Notes under the pieces: generated by a model
What the model was told of the DNA's origin: nothing
What the model saw: only the letters and a program-made list of their open reading frames with translations
Databases searched by the model: none
Program-made: the position numbers and the translations under genes
Shown here: positions 28,508-36,220 of the stretch, piece by piece
How the letters are laid out: each line of letters begins with the position of its first letter
How positions within the stretch are numbered: the first letter of the stretch is position 1
Origin: Bog-532 sp963805255
GTDB taxonomy: Bacteria > Actinomycetota > Actinomycetes > Streptosporangiales > Streptosporangiaceae
DNA length: 64,000 nucleotides
Direction: 5' to 3'
Assembly (NCBI GenBank): GCA_963805255.1
Contig: CAWDTK010000019.1
Span: forward strand, 600,603-664,602

Positions 28508-28835
28508 CCTGGTGCTGGAGATGGCGCGGGACAACCCGGGCTGGGGGGTACCGGCGCATCCACGGCGAGCTGACCGGGCTGGGCTACAAGCTCGCGCCCT
28601 CGACGGTGTGGCAGACCCTCAAGGACGCCGGCTTCGACCCGGCACCCAGGCGGTCCGGGCAGACCTGGCGGATGTTCCTGGCCGGGCAGGCCAAGGCCAT
28701 CCTCGCTGTGGATTTCTTCCACGTCGATACGGTCTTCCTGAGGCGCTTGCACGTGCTGTTCTGCATCGAGCACGGCACCCGGCGCGTACACCTGGCCGGG
28801 ATCACCGCCCACCCAACGGGGGAGTGGGACCGGGT
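28508..28835 (+). pseudogene. IS3/IS481-type integrase fragment with a G-run frameshift
   Basis: The first frame reads 'LVLEMARDNPGWG'; after a run of six G (expected five) another frame continues 'YRRIHGELTGLGYKLAPSTV', 'WRMFLAGQAKAILAVDFFHV' and 'LHVLFCIEHGTRRVHLAGIT'. The Asp of 'AVDFFHVDTV' is the first catalytic residue. The sequence ends abruptly near 28835 inside an unrelated gene, so the C-terminal half, with the last acidic residues, is missing, as is the start. Confidence 0.75.
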
Positions 28836-29191
28836 CAGTCCTCCCAGATGTCACCGGTGAGCGTGATTGTCGCGGACCCGTGCCGGGTGCGTTCCCGCTT
28901 AGCCGTGCCGGTGATCGTGGTCATCCTGCTGTCCTGGTGGTATTCCTCGCCCAGCGTGATGCCGAGCGCCGCGGCCCACGCGGCGAGCGCGGCCCGGCGG
29001 GCACTGCCCGGCTGGGCGTAGGACCGGCCGGTGACCTGGGTGCCGTTGTGGCTGATCGTCCACTCCAGCACGGGCAGGCCCTCGCGGTCCCCGCGCTCTA
29101 GCAGGCCGGTGAGCACGCGGGCGGCCCGCAGCTGCCAGGTCATCTGCTCCCGGAACCCTGATGCGGCGTTCTCGCCGCCGGTATGCGTCAT
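28835..29191 (-). CDS. small conserved actinobacterial hypothetical protein
   Basis: 118 residues: helix 'EQMTWQLRAARVLTGLLERG', then beta-rich 'PVLEWTISHNGTQVTGRSYA', helix 'ARRAALAAWAAALGITLGEE' and a basic strand region near the end. The composition looks genuine, and proteins of this type occur in integrative conjugative elements of actinomycetes. It is followed on the other strand by further remnants of such an element. No known function. Confidence 0.55.
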   Translation of the reverse strand: MTHTGGENAASGFREQMTWQLRAARVLTGLLERGDREGLPVLEWTISHNGTQVTGRSYAQPGSARRAALAAWAAALGITLGEEYHQDSRMTTITGTAKRERTRHGSATITLTGDIWED

Positions 29192-29370
29192 CGCCTGCTA
29201 AGTCCTGGCCCTGGCGCGGCTGCTCGATGACTGCGCTGGTGGCCGTGCTGGCAGTGGGCGGGATCCGGCCAGCAATCCGAGTCGTGACTCATCTTCTATC
29301 TGCCTATTAGAACCTTTGTACGATAAATAGTGTATCACCGGCTCCCCTCCGGTCTGCGCTTGCGCCCGGT

Positions 29371-29543
29371 TTGGCCGAAGTCCGGATATCCGGCGAGCCG
29401 GCCGATGTCGTGCGCGCCACCGGGATGCTCACCAGGGCCAGCGCCGGGGTGCTCAGCACGCCCGGCCGTGGCCGGACCGCCGCGATCCGGGCGTGCGGGT
29501 CCCTGACGGCGCGGGCCCCCGCCGGGACGGAGGCATGTCATGA
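29371..29543 (+). pseudogene. small gene of an actinomycete integrative element, probably frame-broken
   Basis: A TTG start gives 'MAEVRISGEPADVVRATGML', then low-complexity sequence. In another frame downstream 'PWPDRRDPGVRVPDGAGPRR' ends in TGA overlapping the next ATG. The first motif resembles small proteins found beside DUF2637 genes in integrative conjugative elements. The call is tentative. Confidence 0.35.
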
Positions 29544-29926
29544 GGATCAAGGTCCCGCATCTGCCGCGGGTGAGGTTCCCGCGGCGGCGCGCCCGGCGGA
29601 GGTCAGCTGACGCCGGCACGCCGGGGCCGCTGCGAACTGGCATCTTGAGGGTTCCGCGGCGCATCCCCCTGGCCCTGGTCGCCGCCCTGGTCGAGGCCCT
29701 GGTCGCGGCCGCGTCGCTGGTCAGCTTCGCCGAGTCCTACCGCGGCCTGTACCTGTGGGCGCACTGTCACGGCCTGGCCGGCCTGTGGCCCCTGCAGGTG
29801 GACGTGTTCATCGCAGTCGGCGAGCTGGCGCTGTTCGTCGGCCCTCAGCGCCTGCCGCCGCAGGTCCCGCAGCCGGCACATGCCCGGCGGTCACGGGTCG
29901 ACAGTTTCCAGATAGAACCGGGTTGA
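29540..29926 (+). pseudogene. DUF2637 membrane protein, N-terminal half
   Basis: After a basic leader, 'RIPLALVAALVEALVAAASL', 'VSFAESYRGLYLWAHCHGLA' and 'LWPLQVDVFIAVGELALFVG' give the first two to three membrane helices of DUF2637. That family sits upstream of FtsK-like transfer genes in actinomycete integrative elements. After 'LALFVG' the sequence loses similarity and runs into the tail of the convergent gene. The C-terminal half is missing. Confidence 0.6.
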
Positions 29927-30283
29927 GCGGATGAGGCCGCTGGACACTTCATGTACCGCCACCCCGCGGAAAACCTGGCGTGAGCCGTCCTGCCTGGTGC
30001 CTGACATGTCCCATTCGGTCCACACCTCATCGCCGTGGACGGCCCAGCGGAGAATACCGGCTCGCAGGTCGGGCAAGTCGGCCAGCAGCCGGGACCAGTT
30101 GCGGTACACCTGCTCGCTGCCAACGAAGTCCCGCGAGGGATGCAGCGGAGTGTCCTGCTCGCAGTCGGCGCTGAAGCACGCGGCCACCGCATGGGCATCG
30201 TGCTCATTGATCGCGGCCAGCAGACGCTCCACAACAGGGCTCAGCGTCTCCACTTCGTCACTTCCTCCACTCTGATGGGCCAT
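29891..30283 (-). CDS. SnoaL-like (NTF2 fold) protein
   Basis: From ATG 30283 (130 residues): 'VVERLLAAINEHDAHAVAAC' followed by 'FSADCEQDTPLHPSRDFVG', 'VYRNWSRLLADLPDLRAGIL' and 'FRGVAVHEVSSGLIRSTRFY', the helix/beta pattern of the SnoaL-like NTF2 superfamily (polyketide cyclases, isomerases or non-enzymatic binding domains). The frame stays open upstream through a glyoxalase-like piece, so translation could begin at 30697 as a fusion. A purine-rich 'GTAGGA' lies directly before ATG 30283. Specific role unknown. Confidence 0.6.
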   Translation of the reverse strand: MAHQSGGSDEVETLSPVVERLLAAINEHDAHAVAACFSADCEQDTPLHPSRDFVGSEQVYRNWSRLLADLPDLRAGILRWAVHGDEVWTEWDMSGTRQDGSRQVFRGVAVHEVSSGLIRSTRFYLETVDP

Positions 30284-30697
30284 TCCTACGTGTTGTTCTC
30301 GCCCGAAGATACGGGCCTTCAGCCCGGGTTTCAGCTGGAGGTACTCGACCTCGGCCCCGTCGGCGTGCCGGGCGTACATGAACAAGCCGATCGGTCCCTC
30401 GGCAGGCCCGGCGGTGATCTCGGCGCCGTGGGCGGCGAGCATGGCACTCACGTCGTCCAGGCACGCCTGCACGGCCATTGGCGTCGCCAAGGGCAGCCTG
30501 TCCAGCAGCGACAGGCGCACGCACAGCCCGTGGCCGGTCACGTGCGCGCACACGCCGGAGCGCAATGCCCGCTTGATGGCGCTGGCCTGGCCGAAGCGGT
30601 TGAGGAGCCGGGGCAGCTCGAAGCCCAGGACGAACCGGTTGGCGCGCAGTGCCCCGGCATCGGAGACTGCCGCGCGGTACGTAAGTCCGCCGAGCAC
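30284..30697 (-). pseudogene. VOC (glyoxalase-fold) remnant fused upstream of the SnoaL-like gene
   Basis: In the same open frame, 'VQACLDDVSAMLAAHGAEIT' followed by 'GPAEGPIGLFMYARHADGAE' and 'VEYLQLKP' matches the last betaalphabetabetabeta unit of a vicinal-oxygen-chelate protein, ending with its metal-ligand Glu. The preceding 60 residues resemble nothing I recognise. It is probably a truncated VOC gene joined by deletion to the SnoaL-like gene. Confidence 0.4.
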
Positions 30698-30862
30698 TTG
30701 TTTCGGTGGATCGGGTGTTCGGCGAGGTTGATCTCTGGTGGCGGAGCGTCAGCTTGGGTCGGCGCGAGCTGGCCGAGAGGCTTTGTGCCTCGGAGGCGGT
30801 GAGATCCGGGTGCCGGTTGTGGTGGCCGGGTCTTCCCAGAGCAGGGAGCCTGTGAGTCCGGG

Positions 30863-31834
30863 CTACGGGTTGAGCCGCAGGATGCGTTCGGCGTTCGTGT
30901 GCGCCACGCGTTCCTTGTCAGCGGGGGCCAGTGGCGCGGTGCGCATGAACTCGGCCGCTGGCTCGGTCAGCTCGAACGGGTAGTCGATGGAGAACATCAC
31001 GTTGTCGATGCCGATCGTCTGGATCGCGTCGATCAGCGCTTGGTGCGAGAACACGCCGGACGTGGTGATCGCGATGTTCGTCCCGAAGTACTCGGAGGGC
31101 AGTTTCTTCAGCTGCTTTTGCAGCTTGGGGTCGAGGTCGGGGTAGCGGATATCGATGCGGAACAGCTGGGCGGGCAGGAACTCGCCCATGTGGCCCAAGA
31201 TGATCCGGGCGCCCGGGAACTTGTCGAAGACGCCGCCGAAGATCAGCCGCAGGCCGTGCCCGCCCGTCCTGTGGTTCCAGCTCCAGGTTCCATGCTCCAA
31301 GCCTGGGTATCCCCGCAGGACATTCCATTCGTTGGACGGAATGGGGTTCGGGTGGATGTAGAGCGCGACCCCGAGGTCCTGCAAGGCCTCCCAGAACGGT
31401 TCGTACTGCGGCTCGTCTAGGTAGTGGCCCAGCGTGTGGTCGTTGACGAGGGCGCCGCACAGGCCGAGTTCCTGCACGGCGCGGCGCAGCTCGGCGGCGG
31501 CCTGGCGCGGGTCCTGCGTGGGGACGGCGGCCAGGCCCTGGAACCGGCCCGGGTGCTCGCTGATGACGGTGGCGAGGAAGTCATTGGCCGCGCGGGCATC
31601 GGCCACCGCGATCTCCGGGTCCGGCTGCATCTGGATGCCGGGACTGGTCAGCGACAGCACCTGCATGTCGATGCCGTGCTTGTCCATTTCCGGGAGCCTG
31701 AACTCGGTGAAGTCGACCAGCTTCCGCCGCCAGCCGGCGATCACTTCGGGCTTCACCGGCAGATGGGCGTCCGGAGTGCCGTCAGTCGACAGCTTGTCGT
31801 ACCAGAACCCTTCCTCCAGGGCGATCAGCTTCAC
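30863..31834 (-). CDS. amidohydrolase/decarboxylase of the ACMSD-DHBA decarboxylase family
   Basis: 323 residues from GTG 31834, which is preceded by GGAAGGA at good spacing; the longer upstream frame is spurious and crosses the operator region. Family motifs: 'LIALEEGFWYDKL', 'MDKHGIDMQVLSLTSPGIQ', 'ALVNDHTLGHYLDEPQYEPF', 'LYIHPNPIP', 'ARIILGHMGEFLPAQL' and 'IDNVMFSIDYPFE' (metal-binding Asp). Members are metal-dependent non-oxidative decarboxylases or hydrolases of aromatic acids. Oddity: the usual 'EEHF' metal site at the start is 'EEGF', so one His ligand is missing and activity is uncertain. Divergent from the MarR gene. Confidence 0.8.
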   Translation of the reverse strand: MKLIALEEGFWYDKLSTDGTPDAHLPVKPEVIAGWRRKLVDFTEFRLPEMDKHGIDMQVLSLTSPGIQMQPDPEIAVADARAANDFLATVISEHPGRFQGLAAVPTQDPRQAAAELRRAVQELGLCGALVNDHTLGHYLDEPQYEPFWEALQDLGVALYIHPNPIPSNEWNVLRGYPGLEHGTWSWNHRTGGHGLRLIFGGVFDKFPGARIILGHMGEFLPAQLFRIDIRYPDLDPKLQKQLKKLPSEYFGTNIAITTSGVFSHQALIDAIQTIGIDNVMFSIDYPFELTEPAAEFMRTAPLAPADKERVAHTNAERILRLNP

Positions 31835-31986
31835 AGCATTTGTCCTTCCGTTGCGTATGAGTTGCCGTCCGGTGATACGGGCCGGCGGATCGGCAGGTGA
31901 CGCCGCCGGCGCGCCTGGGGTTATCAGGTCGCCCGGCTGGGCCGCCTCTGCTATCGCGATGCGGCGCACCGGACCACCGCAGATCA

Positions 31987-32023
31987 TTAAGTAACATAAC
32001 AGTAAACCATTAAGTAGCTTAAC
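31987..32023. promoter_or_regulatory. tandem MarR-type operators
   Basis: Two copies of the same site lie 23 bp apart: TTAAGTAACATAAC (31987-32000) and TTAAGTAGCTTAAC (32010-32023). The second holds the perfect palindrome TTAAG-N3-CTTAA; the first is one mismatch from it. They sit in an AT-rich island between the divergent amidohydrolase and MarR genes, the classical place for autoregulation and repression of the neighbour. Confidence 0.7.
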
Positions 32024-32046
32024 GATCTTGGCGCTAGTATAGCACG

Positions 32047-32649
32047 GTGCCCAGCGAAGACAAGTCAGCCCCCGAGCCGCTCGCCAGGCTGCTGTGGCGA
32101 GCACACCACTGGTTCCGCACAGCCGTGACAGCGGGCCTTGAAGACAGCACGGGCGGAGTGAGCCCCGCAAACGCGACGCTGCTGAGCCAGCTTGATCCGG
32201 ACGGTATGCCAATGGCCGACCTCGCTCGGCTGATGGGCGTGAGCACCCCGGCGATCCACCAGATGGTTCACCACCTCGTCAGTCTCGGGCTCTTGGAGGT
32301 TGCGCCGAACCCTCGTTCAGGACGGTCGAAACTCGTCTTGCTGACACCGGATGGCTTCACCCGCCGCCGGGAGGCAATGGAGCTGCTTGCCGACCTGGAA
32401 GACGAATTGGCGCACCGCATCGGGCGACGGCGGGTAACGGCGCTGCGTGACGCGCTGGAACAGGATTGGGGCGACACCACCGATACCAGCCGGTTACTGA
32501 TCGAGCCGGTCAGGGGCATAGCGCACAGAGGAAGCCGGGAGCCGATCACCGCCGGCGTGCGTGGCCGCGCGGCGCGTTTCGAGCAGCGGGACTGGGCGGA
32601 TGGCGGGGACACCGAGATCGATCCCGTCCTGCGTTGTCCGGTCTGGTGA
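32047..32649 (+). CDS. MarR-family transcriptional regulator
   Basis: 200 residues from GTG 32047. The winged helix spans about 35-110: 'NATLLSQLDPDGMPMADLAR' then 'LMGVSTPAIHQMVHHLVSLG' (recognition helix) and the wing 'EVAPNPRSGRSKLVLLTPDG', followed by dimerisation helices. MarR dimers usually bind palindromes near their own gene and release DNA on binding aromatic or phenolic ligands, which fits the adjacent genes and operators. The last 35 residues ('GVRGRAARFEQRDWADGG' on) are unlike the family and may come from a rearranged 3' end. Confidence 0.85.
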   Translation: MPSEDKSAPEPLARLLWRAHHWFRTAVTAGLEDSTGGVSPANATLLSQLDPDGMPMADLARLMGVSTPAIHQMVHHLVSLGLLEVAPNPRSGRSKLVLLTPDGFTRRREAMELLADLEDELAHRIGRRRVTALRDALEQDWGDTTDTSRLLIEPVRGIAHRGSREPITAGVRGRAARFEQRDWADGGDTEIDPVLRCPVW

Positions 32650-32742
32650 ATCACCGGGATCCGGTGACGACCTGTCACCTTCCTTGCGGCAAGTCTCAGA
32701 ACGAACCGGCTCCACGGTTCCACTGACAAAGGAGGACGTGAC

Positions 32743-32829
32743 ATGCCATCACCCGGCGAAGGCGGCAAGCTCAGCTTCGAGCGGGACATCCGCCAGCTTC
32801 CCATCACCGAGACCATCAGGGTCTTCTGA
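32743..32829 (+). CDS. 28-residue peptide with an excellent Shine-Dalgarno
   Basis: ATG 32743 is preceded by AAAGGAGG at ideal spacing, one of the best ribosome binding sites in the window. The peptide starts 'MPSPGEGGKLSFERDIRQLP' and ends 'ITETIRVF'. It lies 15 nt before the CDGSH gene. It could be a small protein, a leader coupled to the CDGSH gene, or the stub of a deleted gene whose ribosome binding site survived. Confidence 0.45.
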   Translation: MPSPGEGGKLSFERDIRQLPITETIRVF

Positions 32830-32844
32830 GAAAGGACACCACCG

Positions 32845-33042
32845 ATGCCTGACGTCACGATCACCCCCAGCGAGGATGGCCCCTGCCTGGTATCGGGGCC
32901 GGTACGTCTGACCGATGTCGACGGCCGGGAAATCCCGCAGCCGGACCCGATGTCACTGTGCCGCTGCGGCCAGTCCGGGAACAAGCCGTTCTGCGACGGC
33001 ACCCACCTCACCGTCGACTTCGACGGCACCCTTGCCAACTGA
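32845..33042 (+). CDS. CDGSH-type iron-sulfur protein
   Basis: A 65-residue protein with the [2Fe-2S] motif 'CRCGQSGNKPFCDGTH' at about residues 39-54 (three Cys and one His), the short bacterial mitoNEET-like form. It probably moves electrons or clusters in the cytoplasm and may serve the GMC oxidoreductase 43 bp downstream. ATG 32845 follows GAAAGGAC. The co-directional layout with its neighbours suggests one transcript. Confidence 0.9.
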   Translation: MPDVTITPSEDGPCLVSGPVRLTDVDGREIPQPDPMSLCRCGQSGNKPFCDGTHLTVDFDGTLAN

Positions 33043-33084
33043 CGCAAGCGCAGGCTCGACGACCCGCAACATGAGGAGATTGGT

Positions 33085-34599
33085 ATGTCTGACCTGGCCG
33101 AGACCGCCGATGTGGTTGTCGTCGGCGGCGGCTCCGCTGGCGCGGTTCTCGCGGCCCGCCTTAGCCAGGATCCCGCGCGAACGGTCCTGCTGCTCGAGGC
33201 AGGCCATGCTTATGCCCCCGGCGCGTACCCGCCCGCGCTGCTGGACGCGAACAAGATCGCAGACCCGGATCACGACTGGGGCTATACCTCGCGGGGCAGC
33301 GGCCAGGAGCCGCAGATCCCGACGCCGCGGGGCAAGGTACTCGGCGGCAGCTCCGCGGTGAACGCTTGCGTCGCGCTGCGGGCCCGTGCTGCCGATTTCG
33401 CTAAGTGGGGCGAGCACGGCGCCGAGGGCTGGTCTTTCGACGATGTGCTGCCGGCCTTCAGGCTGCTGGAGAACACTCCCACCGGTGATGACGCCTATCA
33501 CGGGCGGACCGGCCCGCTGCCGATCCGGCAGCGCACGGATGGCGAACTGACGCCGTCTCTGCGGGGATTCGTTGAGGCGGCGGTCGCGCACGGGTTCAAG
33601 CGGGTGCGCGACTTCAACGGTGCCGAGCAGAACGGTGCCGATGGCTACCCAGTCGATGTGGTCGACGGAGTGCGGCAGAACGTGGGACTGGTCTATCTCA
33701 CCGCCGAGGTGCGCCGGCGGCCCAACCTCACCATCCGCGGCGATCTCACCATCGACCGCGTGCTGTTTGAGGGCACGACCGCCACCGGCGTCCTCGCCGC
33801 GGACGGCACGGTGTACCGGGGCCGTGAAGTGATCCTGTCCGGCGGCACCTACGGCAGCCCGGCCATCCTGCTGCGTTCCGGCGTCGGCCCGGCCGATGAG
33901 CTGGCCGCCCTGGGCATCGGAGTCGTCGCTGACTTGCCCGTCGGCCAGCGGCTGCAGGACCAGCCGGGTTACTACAACGCCTACGCGCTGGCTCCCGGCT
34001 ACCTGGAGATGACCCCCGCGGTCGGATCCCTGCTGTGGACGGCCTCCCGCGAGGCCGCCGGCGACGAACTGGACCTCCACGTCACCGCCACCCACCTGAT
34101 GGACGGGTCTCTCAGTCCTACCGGAGGGGCGATCGTGCTGCAAGCCGCTCTCGTCCAGCCCGAGTCGACCGGAACGCTGAAGCTGGCCAGCCGGGATCCC
34201 GGCGACGCCCCGCTCATCGACGCCCATTACCTCGGCACCGGCCGCGACGCCCGCCGCATGCTGGAAGGCGTCAAGCTTGGCCGCGCCATCGCCCGCAGCC
34301 CGGTCTTCGCGCCGTTCATCGCGGCAGAACTGACCCCCGGCGACGCGGTGGCCGGCGACGGCACCCTGGCCCAGGTCATCGCGGCCAATCTGGCCGTCTA
34401 CGGCCACCCCACCTCCACGGTGCCGATGGGCGGATCCGGTGACCCGTGGGCCGTCGTCGATTCCGTCGGCGCCGTCAAGGGCGTCAGCGGGCTGCGGGTC
34501 GCCGACGCCTCGATCATCCCCGAAGTTCCCTCCTCCACCACCAACGTCACAGTCATCATGCTGGCCGAGCGCATCTACCAGCGCGTCTACGCCAGCTGA
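33085..34599 (+). CDS. GMC-family FAD oxidoreductase
   Basis: 504 residues. The FAD-binding Rossmann motif 'DVVVVGGGSAGAVLAARL' lies near residue 9, the GMC signature 'GKVLGGSSAVNACVALRARA' near 83, a second signature 'GGTYGSPAILLRSGVGP' near 252, and the C-terminal active site 'YGHPTSTVPMG' (His) near 440 and 'SSTTNVTVIMLAERIYQ' near 483. GMC enzymes oxidise alcohols such as choline, glucose or aryl alcohols. The substrate is not evident, but the flanking amidohydrolases suggest an aromatic or lactone pathway. 'GAGGAGAT' precedes the ATG. Confidence 0.9.
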   Translation: MSDLAETADVVVVGGGSAGAVLAARLSQDPARTVLLLEAGHAYAPGAYPPALLDANKIADPDHDWGYTSRGSGQEPQIPTPRGKVLGGSSAVNACVALRARAADFAKWGEHGAEGWSFDDVLPAFRLLENTPTGDDAYHGRTGPLPIRQRTDGELTPSLRGFVEAAVAHGFKRVRDFNGAEQNGADGYPVDVVDGVRQNVGLVYLTAEVRRRPNLTIRGDLTIDRVLFEGTTATGVLAADGTVYRGREVILSGGTYGSPAILLRSGVGPADELAALGIGVVADLPVGQRLQDQPGYYNAYALAPGYLEMTPAVGSLLWTASREAAGDELDLHVTATHLMDGSLSPTGGAIVLQAALVQPESTGTLKLASRDPGDAPLIDAHYLGTGRDARRMLEGVKLGRAIARSPVFAPFIAAELTPGDAVAGDGTLAQVIAANLAVYGHPTSTVPMGGSGDPWAVVDSVGAVKGVSGLRVADASIIPEVPSSTTNVTVIMLAERIYQRVYAS

Positions 34600-34612
34600 C
34601 CCGGAGGCTGCC

Positions 34613-35223
34613 GTGACCTTCACCGTGGACATCCACCACCACATGCTGCCCGATTTCTTCTGGCAGGCCACCAACGAAGGCGACCACCCGGTAGGCGGCA
34701 TCGCGCCGCCACCCTGGTCGCGCGCGAGCGCGCTGTCGTTCCTCGACGACGCCGGTATCGACGTCGCCGTCACCTCGATCAGCACCCCCGGCGTGCACAC
34801 CGGCGACGATGCTGCAGCCCGAATACTGGCACGACGGTGCAACGAACTGGCCGCCGAGCTGACCCGCGACCGTCCTGACCGGTTCGGCGGCTTCGCCTGC
34901 CTACCGAGATGCGCGTCATCCCCGGAGCGGAGGCCCGCGCGACCGCGGCTGAGACATTCCGCCGCCTGTACTGGGATACCGCACTGTCCTGGGGTGACCC
35001 AGTGCTGCGCATGCTGCGCGACGTGGTGGGCATCGACCGTGTCGTGTTCGGCACCGACTATCCCTACCTGCGCCGTGACCTAGCCGTCTCCTGCCGCGAG
35101 CACATCGGGGCCAGCCCGGAACTCACCGACGGCGAGCGAGCCGCTGTCCTCGGCGCCACGGCGACGACGCTGATCCCGCGGCTGGCCAGCCTGCGGCCCC
35201 AGACTCAAACCCGCGCATCATGA
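34613..35223 (+). pseudogene. amidohydrolase-2 (ACMSD-like) gene with internal deletion
   Basis: GTG 34613 with GGAGG 8 nt upstream opens a normal N-terminus: 'FTVDIHHHMLPDFFW' (His-X-His metal site), 'LSFLDDAGIDVAVTSISTPG' and 'RPDRFGGFACLP'. At about 34908 it jumps, in another frame, to the C-terminal part 'LYWDTALSWGDPVLRMLRDV', 'RVVFGTDYPYLRRDLAVSC', ending at 35223. About 130-150 central residues, including further metal ligands, are missing. It is co-directional with the GMC gene 13 bp upstream, so it was once part of that operon. Confidence 0.8.
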
Positions 35224-35515
35224 CGCGATCGGGGTCCTCGAGCCGCCATGACCCCACCGGCACCGCGGCCGGCTACCCGATCCTGGGCCTCAGCGCGCCG
35301 ACCAGGCGGTGCGCTGCATAATGCAGTCGGCGTCCTGGCCGCAGCGGTCCAGCGCACTCGTATGTTGTGCCTTTCTATTCGCACGCTTCCCATCGAGTGC
35401 TGGGCCAGCCGAGGCCCCGTGTATCCGCCGATTTGATGGCGCGCGAATTCGGCGATGTCGTAGCTGCCCTCCTCTAACGAGACCTGCGACCGGATACGCC
35501 GCAAGCTAACCGCGC

Positions 35516-35764
35516 TCATGAGGAGCGGCTGTCACCTGGTGCCGGTGATTCGCGGTCCGGCGTAAGCTGGCGAACCTCGAGCAGGTCCAGGCCGAGCGCA
35601 TCAATCTCGGCTAGTACGCCGTACAGGGCCGATCGGTCCAGCAGCCCGGTGAGTACCGTGTCCGCGCCGTCCCGCAGCGGTGTCATCGCCGGGAACGCGG
35701 ACAGAATCGTCGCACCGAGGTGCCCGTTGATCCGGATCGTGTACAGGATGGGTGCCGGGTCCAT
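35516..35764 (-). CDS. small conserved actinobacterial protein of unknown function
   Basis: 82 residues: 'ILYTIRINGHLGATILSAFP', 'GADTVLTGLLDRSALYGVLA' and 'EIDALGLDLLEVRQLTPDRE'. This is a recurrent actinobacterial type (beta strand, acidic middle, helix, 'LLEVRRL' end) of about 75-90 residues. ATG 35764 is preferred over ATG 35800, since similarity begins just after it. It lies alone between the metabolic cluster and the LuxR gene. Confidence 0.6.
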   Translation of the reverse strand: MDPAPILYTIRINGHLGATILSAFPAMTPLRDGADTVLTGLLDRSALYGVLAEIDALGLDLLEVRQLTPDRESPAPGDSRSS

Positions 35765-36220
35765 AAGACCATGGTCGAGGGCTGGCAGGTGAGCCCGCAT
35801 CGCCGGAACCCGGTGACTGTCGGCCAGGGTGGCCTGCAGTGTGCGATTGACTCACTCGGAGCGGGCCGGCTCCCGTCCGGAACCGGCTTCCCGGGCCGAG
35901 AACGGGGCGTCTGCCTACGTCTGATCGATAATGGCAACGGCTTCCGGATCGACCCAAGCGCCGGCCCGGGCCATCCTCGACCAGAACGCGAGCACTCGGC
36001 TCGGCATCGGATAGAAGCTGACCCGCCGTCCCGCGCCTGTCATTCTTTGTCCCGGACGCTTTGTCCCGGACGGGGCCCAGCTGACTTCCGCCGCAAGGCG
36101 ATCTGTCTTCGGCCGTACACCGTGCTGGGACCGCCGGGACCAGGTGCCGAAGGGGGAAAGTGTCAAGGGTGCCTCGCCGACGTATCGTGGCAGGCGTAGA
36201 GACCAGGGCAGGCTTGCGAC
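35765..36220. other. intergenic region upstream of the LuxR regulator
   Basis: About 455 bp without a supported gene. A direct repeat TTTGTCCCGGACG occurs at about 36047 and 36060. It should contain the LuxR promoter. No palindrome stands out. Confidence 0.4.
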
